A stretch of 64,000 nt of DNA, taken from NCBI GenBank assembly GCA_032164245.1, contig JAVMKO010000005.1, forward strand, positions 43,304,133 through 43,368,132, in the 5' to 3' direction. Below, in pieces: positions 34,601-46,600 of this stretch. The notes under the pieces were generated by a model, which searched no databases, was not told the origin of the DNA, and saw only the letters and a list, made by a program, of their open reading frames with translations. Position 1 is the first letter of the stretch; each line of letters starts with the position of its first letter. This stretch comes from Sternotherus odoratus. Taxonomy: Eukaryota; Chordata; Testudines; Kinosternidae. The translations under genes and the position numbers were made by a program.

Positions 34601-37600
34601 GACTCTACAGCGAGATTGCAAATGGTATGCAGCCAACGCAAGACAAGACAGAAACACTGTGTCCTCATTCTCCCTGACCTCTGGCTCTAGCCAGAGGGGG
34701 CTTTGCTTCCTATGACCCCGGCCCCGAATGTCCCATCACAGACTTAATGTGCCACCCTGGTCCGGTTGTAAACTTCACCAGTGTGTTCTGACCCTCCTGC
34801 TGAGGTAGTGCTGGTGCCAGTGGTCCCTCCCACTCCCGGGGTGACTGGCTAGCAGCACCCTACTAGTAGTGGCCTCAACCCTAGGGATGGCCTGCACCAG
34901 ATCCATTGGAGCTTCCCTATGGGGCTGTCTCATGGATGTGGCTCTGGGCCAGGCGATGGTGTGACGGTGCTGTTCCTGGTGGGATCCAACTGTGAGTGTC
35001 AGATCAGGACAGATTGCTTCCAAAGGGGCAACTACAGCCCAAAGTTGGGGGTTTTCCACACTAAGGTAAACCAAACCAGCCAAACAGAAAAGACTTGGTT
35101 TCACCCCACAGGCTAACCACAAGTCACACAAGCAATTCCCTTAGACACTCCAGATTCCCAGTATCACCACCAGCAGCCACCTGTCCTGGGGACCAATGGT
35201 TATGAAAACCAATACCCCAAATAAAGAAAACGGTTCTCCCCAATTCCAAAGAATCAGGCCCCAGACCCAGGTCAATATACCAATCGGCTCTTCCCACAAA
35301 TCACGCTGTTGCCAATCCTTTAGAATCTACAACTAAAGGTTTATTATACAAGGAAGAAGGTATAGGTGAGGGTTAGGAATGGTTAAAAGAAATCAATTAC
35401 ATGCAGTAATGGCAAATATCTTGGTTCAGGCTTGCAGCAAAGGTAGAATAACTGCAGGTTTAAATCAAAATCTTTAGAAAGCATCCCATTTAGGGATGGG
35501 TCAGCACCTTAGTCCAGAATTCCCCTGTGTAGCAAAGTCCATTCAGAGCTGGAAGCAAGGTAGGCTGAAGGTAGAAGACCAAATGGAGGACGCTTCTTCC
35601 AGCTTTTATAGACTCTCTCTTCTGGGCCAAGACCCTCCTCCTTCTTTTGCAGAGTCCGGTTGCAAAATGGAGGTTCATAGCCACAAGGTCCAATCACCAG
35701 ACTCTCCAGGATTTTGTTTCTGACCAGGCAGTTGACATTCCTAGAGCAGCTCGGGTGTGGACAGGCATATACAAAGTCCATTGTGTGGTTGATGTCCCTT
35801 AATGGCCCATCAGCCAAGCCAGCCAAGTTAACAACAGCTTGTCTGAGATTTCACCCAGCAGCCAAACATCAGTTTGAAGTACAGGCACCGTATATCCAAT
35901 ATTCATAACTTTAGTTTAAAAAAAGATACACACATATTAATGGCATATTCATAATTAGCCCTCCATAACCTGGTCATAGACACCTGTTATGACCCCCTTC
36001 ACATAAGATTTGGTGTCACCATAGGACCTTGGTTGCTCCAATGATATGATTCCAAATAATTCCTGTAACGTGACAGATGGAGACGGGTTTCTGAGTGACC
36101 CAGAACACAGAGGACATTTGTCCTTCTCCTCCCTGTCTGTCCTACACCCTGATCATCTGCTTCCTTTGGGAGCCCTTGGCGCTGGCAGCTCGGGTTTGGT
36201 TTACTGGCTGCAGGGTCCAGGGCAGGAGGTCTCCGTCCAGCAGTGTGTGTGTCACAAGAGTGGCTTGCACGTCACGCCTCCAGAGCGCTGCATGGCTTTG
36301 TTCTGGCTCTCTTCTGGGGTGGGGGTGGGGGTTCTGTGCCTCAGTGCCCCCCCATACAGTGCTCAGCTCCTCCAGGGCAGGAGCTGGATCCTGTACAGTG
36401 CAGAGTACATGGCTGGACAGTGACTCACAGCTGTGTCACCCCCTGTTGGCTGGCCTCTCCTTCCGTACCTTGGCACAGGCATCACCCCCTCTCTGTCATC
36501 TTCCCCACCCTCTTCTGGCACTGTTCCACCTTCCATCCATGACTGTCCTGCCCTGGCTGGGAAGTCACCTGCTCTGTGGATGGCCTTGGGTGATCAGCCC
36601 AAGTGTTATCCCTCTGAGCAGCCATACAGAGCACGGGCCACTGAGCTGTGTCTCTGGCCAGCTGGATCAGAGCCATGTGCTGCAGGGGAAGATGTTTTCA
36701 GGAAGCTGGCCTGTGGCTGTGCCACCCCCACTCCTCTGCCCCTCTCCCATCTGTCCTGCCTGACCCTCCCTGGGCAGTCCAACCTCCTCCCTGCCCCTTG
36801 TTGCACAAACTGCTTCGTCCCTTTGGAGGCTTATCCCAATATTTCCTTCAAAGGACAGGCATGATTCAGTAGGCTTCTGGAAAACAGGTTTATTGCTAGC
36901 AATAGGGAGCCAAAGGGGTTAACATCCAAAAACAACTGGCTCAACTCTATACATGGTTGAGGCTGCCTTATAGTCCAGTGTGAATAAGGGAGGGGGGCTT
37001 TCAATACACTTACATGAGTGAGAACACTTAATGGCTATCACACCCTTTGTTCGGTATTAATCTATTCCATTTACCTGTCTAGAACTCTTTAAAGGCAGGA
37101 GGTTCAGGGTACTTAGACACTGTGTCTCCTGTCTTGTGAAAAGCACAGCTGGGGCAGGGTGAAGATGAGTTTAAGATACATGCAGGGCAGGGGTCAGGAG
37201 TGCATATACAAGGGTGAGACTATAGTTTAAGGCTGCTTTTAAAATCATACTACACAACATTCATAATACAGTTGCTTCTAAATTTCATTATTTTAACACC
37301 CTCTCCCCCCTCCCCGCACTGGGAAACTCTGGGGTCAAGGCAGGGAGTCTGCCTGTTATCCCAAGAGAGACTTCCCTGCAATGTAAACAGGTGTACAATT
37401 ACCCAGCAGCTGCCTGATGTTCATCCAAGTGACCAGAAGCTGCTGCAGCTTCCCCTGCAGCTGCCGGCAGTATCTGTTCCCTTGCAGCATCTCTTGTCCA
37501 CAGCTTAATGTCCAGACCTGTGGCTGGCCTGGGCTTCTGCAGAAATGGGGGGGGGGAGGGGGCGCTGAAGATCAGGGGAGTCTCCTGCTCCTCTCCCGGC

Positions 37601-40600
37601 CAGTGCCAAGCCCAAAGGCTACCCCATAGCTGCAGGTGCCAAGTTCTGTGTAGCTCCATGTGGTAATCAGTTACTGAGCTCATTTAATATTTGTCGATTG
37701 CATCAACTTCAGCTTCTGAGCAATGCACCCTGAAGTGGAAGGTGGGATGTGGGGAGGGAGATTAGGGGGTGTATGGGTGGGTGCTGTGGAGTTGGGGGAT
37801 GTAGAGATGGTTGCTGGAGGGCTGGGTGGTACTGGGGTGCAAGGAGTGCATGGGGTGTATGGGAGGGTTGAGTGGTACTGAAGAGATGGGGTATATGGGT
37901 GGTACTAGGATGCTGAGGAGTTGGGGTGTATAGGTGGGTGCTGGGGATTGGGTGCTACTGGAGAGTTGGTATATGGGTGGTGCTGGGGTGTATGGGTGGG
38001 TGCTTGGAGGCTGGGTGGTACTGGGATGTTGGGGTGTATGGGTGGGTGCTAGGGGACTGGAGGATTGGAGGTATATGGGTGGATGCTGGGGGGCTGGGTA
38101 TTACTGGGGTTCAGGTGGTGTATGGGTGGGTGCTGAGTGGTAGGAGAGTGTACAGGTGATATGGGGGGGCTGGATGGTACTGGGGAGTTGAGGTGTATGG
38201 GTGGGAATGTGGAGCTGACTGCTGCTGATGGTGGGAGAAAGCCAGGCAGGGGGTAGCTGGAAGTGGCTGGGGCCAACAGTGGGTTCCCTGTCCCTTTTGT
38301 CCCCTTTCCTCCCAGCTGCTCCCTCCTCATGGGTGGCCGTCAGAGGGAGCAGCGAGTGGCAGGGCAGGGGCGGCAGCCCCAGATGCAGTGGGAGCACAGG
38401 TGTGTAACACTAGGCAACCATTGGGAGAGGAAGACCGGGGGGCGGTGGAGGTGCTGCAGGGAGCTAACACTATGTGATGTCCCAGGTGAACCTCTCGTCT
38501 CCGGTGGTGGATACTAGCTGCTGGAACAAGCCCACCCTGGTCACCACGGCCTCCTACAAAGTGGATCTGTTCAACGGGCACATGGCCGGAGTCCTGCTCA
38601 CCTCCATCTTTGTAGCCGCCCAGGGCAATGTGACAGTCGCCCACCTGGGCACAGCGGAGGGGCGCATCATGCAGGTAGGTGCTGCGGTGCCAGGATCCGT
38701 GGCTGTGCCCCGTCTCCATTCCTGGGGGGGCTGCCATGCCAGCCCCTCCAGCAGGGGGCGACACAGCCTGGGATGCTCCAACGGTTTCCAAAGCCCATGC
38801 GGGGTGTCCATCCCGTGGAACTGACACAGGCAGGACGAAATGGGGCAAATCGTGCCAGGACTTGGGGCTCTCTGCCTGGCTGCCAGTTACAATGACCACG
38901 AGGCTGACTGAACTGGGCCCAGTCCAAAGCACCTCCATCCCTTGCCCTGGCGCTATTGCTGTGCTGCCACTACTGTAACCTCTCTGTGCCGCTGGCTGGG
39001 CCTGAAGGAGTCAGCTGCCTCCATCCAGCCATGTAGTCATTCCGCTGACTGGACCTGGGCAGCACTGGTGGGCGGTGCGGACACTGTAGGCCTCCACTGC
39101 CCTGGGATTGCAGAGGGCTGGGGCACGGTACCCCGCCGAGGTCAGTGCTGCCCTCCTCCCACGGGGGTCAGCTGGGCCATCTTCCCTGGCTTTCCCCGGG
39201 GTTTCTAGCTTTCTGAACATGACCACTGTCCCCCCTCAGGTGGTGCTTCAGCGATCCAGCTCCTACACCGTCACCTTGGCCAATTTCTCCCTGGGCAAGG
39301 AGCTGCCAGTCCTGCGGGAGGTTGGCCGGCTGAGCGACTCTCTATTCTTTGCCAGTGGAAACAAGGTGAGACAGGCAAGCGTTCGTCCCAACCTTGCTGG
39401 ACTGGGGGCTCCCCCTTCTCCCGAGTCGGGAAGCCATTCTCTGCCCAGCCCCAGATGGGATCGGAGCCCTGGGCCCCCAGCTGGTCTGTCCTGGGCAGGG
39501 TTCATTGCAGCCCCTCGCTGTGGCTGGGAGGCAGCAGTGGCTGTGCCCAGAGACATGCCAGCTGCAGAAAGGCTGTGTCCTGCCCTCCTGGTGCTGAGGG
39601 TTGTGTAGGGGTCCCTGTTCAGTGGGTGCTTTGCGGCTGCTCTGAGATTTCTGTGAGCCTCAGCCCTGCATGCTGACATTCTCCCTTTTGCCTGAAGGTA
39701 TCTCAAGTTGCCATCACTGGCCCGGGCTGCCGCCACTTCCTGACGTGCCAGCGCTGCCTGCGTGCGGAGCGCTTCATGCGGTGTGGCTGGTGTGGGAGCG
39801 CGTGCACTCGGCAGGAGGACTGCGCGGCACTGTGGACAGAGAAGAGCTGCCCTCCCGTCCTCATTGACGTAGGCCCCTGAACCACCTCACGCACTGTCCC
39901 TCCTCGGACGCTGCTCTGGCTCCTGTCCTGGCCCCGGGGCCCTCGCTTTGCACTCTGCTTTCTCCGGTGCAGCTTGATATGTCCCCCTGCTACATGCAGC
40001 CCCTAGGGCAGGGGTTCTCAAACTGTGGGTCGCGACCCCTCGGGGGGTCGCCAGCTGCCTCCCGAGGGGTCGCGAGCTGCATGTGCCACCGAAAAGCCGC
40101 CGCCGTGATCGCTTCCGCATCCGGCGGCTATTTTCGGCGGACATGCCGAGCGTTCACGAAAGCGCTCGGCATGTCCACTGAAAATAGCCGCCGAATGCGA
40201 AGTTAATTTATTCAGCGACTTTTCGGTGGACATACAAGGGTCCGCCGCGCCGAGGGAGGAACTAAAAAGGGGTCGCGGTTCAGGTAAGTTTGAGAACCGC
40301 TGCCCTAGGGCCTCGGACCTGAAACCCACTCGCTGCTGACTCTGCCCTGGAGGGAGTGGTGCCTCCTGGCTGCTGTGCTGACCCAGACTTTCCTTTGTGC
40401 TCACCCCCAAGCCCCTTCCTAGCTCTGTAGTAACCTGGGCATTTCCCTCCCCCCCAGGGGGACTGGCAGGGAACATGCTGCTCTTGGCTGGGACTGGCTT
40501 TGTGCCAGGCTGGGAGGAGAGGGCAGGGTTTGTCCCTTATCAGAGGAACATGAGCATTGCCAGACTGGCTCAGAGCAGAGATCTATCTAGCTCAGCCTCC

Positions 40601-43600
40601 CGGGGGCCAGCAGTGAGACCAGCACCTCCTGGTCTCTAATAGGTTGGTTTAAGCCTTGAGACAGGTGTTTCAATAGTCTTGCCAGATTTGCTTCTCATGT
40701 GCCCTTTCATTCAGGTCTAAGGTAACTGCCCTATATCACAGACTCCCAGGACTCATGCTTTTTCTCAGCTCCATACAGTCCCTGGGAGGAACCACCTTCA
40801 GTGCAACAGCCCTTCTCAGGGATCCACTCTGCCTCAGGGGTTAAGCTGTAAACCCCCTGGAACTGCTCCTCTCTGAGCCTTCAGCATGCTTGTCTCTCGC
40901 CGTGGGCCCCCTCAGGGAGTCCACTCGCTCTGGACCCTAGGGCCTCCACCTCTGAGGGAATGATGAAACCCTGATCTCTAGATTGGAGTGACTCTCAGAC
41001 AGTGTAAAACAGGAGGGTTTATTGAGCATCTGAACACAGCACAGGAAACTCTCTGGGCCCTCAGGTCTAGCAACCCTCAGCACATCGAGGTCTCTCCTGA
41101 ATCCAGGTGGGCTCTGGCTGCTCTCTCTCCCTAGTCCAGAAGCCCCCTCCTTCCAGCAGATCATCTATCACCTCCTCCCCCCCAGCTCCTCCCCTGTCCT
41201 TTGTCTTAGGTCCCAGATAAACAGGTTGCCTAGGGCTCCTCTCTTCCATTCTTTGTTCCCCTCTGGCTGGAACTGTCTGGCCAGGTCACCGGGGTCCTCT
41301 CTCCTCAGCCCTTTGTCCTCCAACTGTTGAGAACCGGCTGACTACCAAGATGGGCTGGGCCTCCTGGTCACCAGGTCACCGGTCACTAGGGTCCCCCATC
41401 TCCAGGCAGTTTTCTGGGGTCCCCACTGCTAGGCGAGGTCACACGTAGTCCTCTGCAATAACAAACTCCCACTCCCATCACCTCCATCCTGCAGAGACTT
41501 AGACAGGGCAGAGGGGCCGGTTAGTAGCTGCTCCTGAGCGTGCTCAGATGACAGAATTGTTTTTCCAATACCCGTAGCCTTGTTAGTTCAGCTTCCCCCC
41601 CAAATCTTGCCAAAGGCCAGCTCCCTGGCAAGGGCTGGTTACGCCGAGGGCTCCGTATTGCTGCAGCAGGTGAGGATAAGGGCTCTACTGCAGTGGTCCC
41701 CAACCTTTTTATCTCCGCGGATCGGTCAACGCGGCGCAGTCAATGCTTGCGGACCGGGAGGTTTTTTTATTTTTTCCCGCGGCGCGGCCGAGCCTTATGT
41801 CCGCCGAAAAGCCGCCGATTTAAAGCAACATGCGTGTCGCTTTTATATTTTTCACTACGGCGCTGCGGACTCCTGTATGTCCGCCGAAATGCCGCCGGAA
41901 ACGGAAACCAGGAACCGGCCCGGCCGATGCGGAAACCACAGCGGCCGATACAAAGGGTAAGGCGGCCGCGGCCCGGTACCAATTGCTCCACGGACCGGTA
42001 TCTCTACTGTACTGGGTGCTGTAGACACCCATGGTAACAGATAGCTGTCCTGATCAGCTGACAGTCTGGGCAGAGCAGACAGACGCAGGGCTGGGGGGAG
42101 GCCTTGAACTCACCGGAAGAGTGACCCATTGGATGGCAACAAGAGGTTTAAAATCATCTCTCTGTTACCATGGGGAAATGCCTCCTTTCCCCCTCATCTG
42201 AGCCCCCAGGTGGCTAGGCAGATGCTTCTGGACACCTTGGACTCCAGCACTCGCGGATGTCTCCTCCTCATGCCCAGCTGCTAAGTTGCAAACTCCAGTA
42301 CTGAAAGAGGTTATTTTCCCAGCATTGCCCTCCCACAGGACTGCTGCTTGCTTGGGAGCTGCCACATGCTCCCTCAGGGCATCCTGCTGAGCAGGGAGTT
42401 GTCACTGGCCCCCTCAGGGCAGCCTACTGGGTGGGGAGTTGTCACAGGGTCCCTCGAGTGTTCTGCTGGGCAGGGAGCTATCCTGGATCCCCTTGGTGTG
42501 TGCTCCCGGAAGGGAGCTGTCAAAGGCCTCCTCGGGGTGGCCTGCCAGGCGGGGAGTTTAGGGGCCCCCTAGGGACAGCCTGCTGTGTGGGGGACATCAC
42601 AAGCCCCCTTGGTGCTGGGGAACTCTTCAGCTTGCACTGTCGCAGCTCCTGCCCTGGGCTCTGAAGACTGCTGATTTGGTCCCTGGGGTGTGAGTCACAC
42701 TGGGTCCATTACATCAGCGCTAGCTGTGGTGGCCACAGGGATAACAGGTGGGTTTGGACAAGGGGGAGGGTGGGCATGGCACCCAATGCCATCTGCCGCT
42801 GCCCCTCCACCCCCATGAGGGAGGTGTGCCCTATCAGTGCACTGGGATCCCCTCAGCCTGCCATTGTACGTGCCTCCCGCCATGGCTCAGGGCTCACCAA
42901 GCGGCTTTGCCACAGGGCCAGCCTCTGGCCTGCATGCTCCCTTCCCCATCTGGACTGCCTGTGGGCTGAGTGGGCGAGGCTTGTGTCACGGAGTGCCCGG
43001 GCGATGGTCTGGAACCACTCCCTAGGAAGCCAGACCGGACTTCGGGTGAAGGGCCCCTTCTCCGTACACAGCCTGTTTCCAAGGCTAGGAGCTTCACGGG
43101 TACCCACTTCCACCTTCCTGGGTCTGACCTCGGAGCATTCAGCACTTTCTGCTCCTCCGTGTGCATCCCCCAGCAAGCCCGCCTGGGCGGGGTCCTGAGG
43201 GAGCCCATGGGTTCTGCACCCCAAATCCACAGTCAAACGTGACTCTCAGCCAGCCAGTAAAACAGGTTTATTCAATAACTCTATCTGGTCTAACACAGAC
43301 CATACAGCGAGCGTGAGCCCTCAGCTGGATCCATCTTGGGGGCCAGAGAGCTAGGACAGCTTGCTTGTAAGCTCTCTGCCTCTTCCCAGCCAGACCCAGA
43401 CTCCCAACTCCCCCTCCAGCCCCTCCTCTGCTTTGCTTTGTCTCTTTTCCCGGGCTAGGCAAACATCACCTGACCTCTCTCCAACAGGTTCAGCTGACCT
43501 CCCTCCCCAACTTGGGGTCAGATTACAGCATCAGGGATGCATACCTTGAGAGGGGAGAGGGTGTTGCTTCCCTGCTTCCAGTGTCAGCCCCTATTTCTTC

Positions 43601-46600
43601 ACATAGACACTTAAGAAATGCAAAGGGGAAACTGAGGCACACACACAGTATTCCTACTTCGTCACTGCTTGTGCTGCTGCTGGGGATCCAAGGGTGGAGA
43701 GCCGGGATGGCGGGAGATGGGGGTGGGCTGGAGATGTGATGCTGCCTTGTTTCCCCTCAGTTCCACCCCCGAAGTGCCCCCTTGCATGGCCGCACCCGGG
43801 TGACGCTCTGTGGGATGGGCTTCCAGTCGCGCCCGCGCTTCACCGCCACTGTTGGGTCCCCTGTGGCCCGCAGCACCTACCAGGTGATGGTGGGACAGAG
43901 GGACTGCACCATACTGCCTGAGGAGAGCCTGGACAGGAGGTAGGGGTGCCAGAGGAGCTCCAGGGCTGCTTTTGGGGCTGCCACTGACCTGGGGATAGAG
44001 GTGTGTCTGGCTGGTTCACCTGGGGGTGGGGCCTTCCTTCCTGGCCAGCGGCAGCTCAGAACATGGGTGGGGAGAGGGAAGAGGCACCTTTCCATTAAGT
44101 TTGCCCCTGACCTCCCCCTGTTTAGGTAGCAGGGAAAAGGCAGAATGGGGTGTTTAGCGATCGCCAGAGGCCAGTGACTTTCCCTCTCGGAGCCGCAGCT
44201 CCCCAGCTGGTGCCCCTGCTTTGCGGGTGGGGATGGGAGGTGGGAGGGGTGAGGAAGGAGAAGCAGAGGCATCTGGTCCCCGCTGTTGTTCTCACTGGCT
44301 GGGGTGGGGGTTGGGCCTGCCTCCCTGTCTCAGTGTTCCCTGCTGTGTCCCGCAGGCCTCCCGTGCTGCCCCCCACCAAGGCTGCTGTGGACGTGCTGGT
44401 GTGTGAGCTGGAGATGAACAGCACCCAGGCGGTGGCCGTGCCCGTCACAGTTCAGCTCACCATCGAGGAGCAGACCAAGGACCCACCCTTCCATGTCAGC
44501 GGCTCTTCATCCCTCGGTGGTTTTGTCTTTGTGGTACGTCCTTTCCCCTGCCCGCCCCCTGCAGCCGGAGCCAGGGGTCAGCAATGGGGTCTGCCTGGGA
44601 GCGCTGCCCCCCCCCCGCCAGTGCCAGCTGAGACCCTGGGGATGGCAGCCCACGAGTAGGGTTGGCAGAGTGCACCACCTGCTCGCCAGCCAGCGGCTCG
44701 TTCCTATGGTGTCGTGCCCAGCTTCCCCCGTCCCCTTCCGGCACACACAGCACAGCCCTGGGGCCACCCTGCCCAGGCCTCCTGTCTTGTGCCAGAGGGG
44801 CAGGGCCCTCCCCAGGGGCTCACCCCCTCCCTGGGCCATACTTTTGTGTCCGGCAGGGAAGTGTCTGGCTGGCGTGTGGCATGCTGGAGAGCTTCCCCTC
44901 TGGGGATGCCCTGCCCCCCGCTTTCCTCAGTAAAGGCCCTGTGCCCTCTGTGGCTTTGCAGGTGCCGAACGTCACTGCCATCCACCCTGCATACGGCCCG
45001 CTGGCCGGCGGGACCCAGCTGTCCATCCGGGGCCGAAACCTGACTGTGGGCAGCAGCTGGAGAGTGACGCTTGGAGGGGCGGAGTGTCCCATGGCGGGGC
45101 AGCAGAGGTATAGCAAGCATAGAGCCCTCATTACTGCATTGGCTTGGGGGTCTGGGCTTGGGCCGTTGGCTCTAGGTCAGCAGAGCTAAAGCCTTCATGT
45201 TTGACAGCTAGACAGTGGGCAGCCCAGCTGGGAAGCTCAGCCCAGCTCAGAACAGCCTGGGGGCTACCTTACCCGAATTGGCCTCTCAGCTGGTATTGCT
45301 CTGGTCAGCATGGGTCAGCATCCCTGTGTGTGGCCAAATGGACTGGATTGACATGGCTGGGTCGGCGTGGCCACCTGTGGTCAGGTCGGCTTGGCCAGGT
45401 GTGGCTGGGTTGTCGTGGGTGTGGTTGGGTGTGGATGGGCTAGCTGGGTCAGCATGGCTGGGTGTGACTCTGTTGGCATAGCTGGGTGCAGCTGGACCGG
45501 TGTGGCGGGGTCAGCATGTCAGGGTGGGTGCGGCTGGGTTCACGTGGCCAGGTGTGGCGCGGCCAGGTTAGTGTGGCCAGGTGCAGCTTGGTCAGCATGT
45601 CTGAGCAGTTGGGTTACTGTGGCTGGGTGCTGCCAGCTCCATACGGGTGTGTGTGCTCCACTGAGGCCATGTTTATACATAAACACCCATGTGGGGTCCT
45701 TTGGATGGTGTCTCGTGCCATAGTGACAAAGAGTCCTGTGGCACTTTAAAGACTAACTAAAGTATTGAAGCATAAGCTTTCGTGGGCTAATACCCACTTT
45801 GTCGGATGCACGCCTTACGTCTTGTGCCATGACGCTCTGCAGTATGTTAGTGTCCATATCTGTCTGCAGTGCCCGGGGCCCCTCTGGGGGCAGAGCCCTC
45901 AGGGGGAGCTCCTGACCCATGACTGCCAGGGCCTGTTGGGGCACGGATGGGACCGGGTGGGTCACTGGGGGGAGGGGGGTATGTGGGCCAGGGTGCATTG
46001 CGGGGCAGCCTGCAGCCCCGCCAGGGGTCTTTTCGTCTCCATGTTGTCCTGTCCTCTCTCCCCAGCCCCACTGAGATCCACTGCACCAGCCCCGCAGCCA
46101 GCAACCTGCACGCTGTTCCCGTGGCCCTGTGGATAGATGGGCAGCAGTTCTCTGCCCCAGAGCCATTCCAGTACCGCCCAGACCCCATCCTCCGCGACAT
46201 CTCCCCCAACTGCACCTACGAGTGAGTGCCCAGAGGGCATGGTCTTGCCCCCCGACTCCTCGAGAACCCCCAGTCACAGCCCCCCCTCATCCCTCCGTTG
46301 ACAGCTATTCCAACCCCCTGGTCACAGCCCCCAACCCATTTTAACCCCCCACCCCCAGTCACCACTACTCCAACCCTTCCCAATCATAGCCCTCCCACTC
46401 CAAACCCCCAGGTCACAGTCCCCCTGTAACGATGTGGCCCTTGGCAGGACACAACTGAGAGTATCAATTCTGGACAAGTTGCTTAGAGCAGGGCAGTTAA
46501 AGCCCAAGGCTGGAGTTCCTTTACTATGTAGGCTGCCAAACCAGCCAGAGTGGACTTCTGTCACCCAGCAGCATAGCCCAAGTTTGAAATACAGACAGTA

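Larger units (their letters stand above)
25637..38485. other. MST1R intron after coding exon 1, 12.8 kb
   Basis: No additional exon was recognised. Named repeats inside are a sense-oriented LTR with an inverted partial copy (27744-28766), a tRNA-SINE (30768), a TIR element (31168), two minus-oriented LTRs (34960, 36615) and a minisatellite (37735). The stretches 25637-27743, 28767-30767, 31485-34959 and 36081-36614 hold nothing I can name, apart from a TG-rich patch near 32170 and a DNA-element-like patch near 33990-34110. Confidence 0.8.

Noticed and set aside
37735..38215. CRISPR-like array
   Set aside because: The repeats are degenerate, have no unique spacers, and lie in a vertebrate intron.
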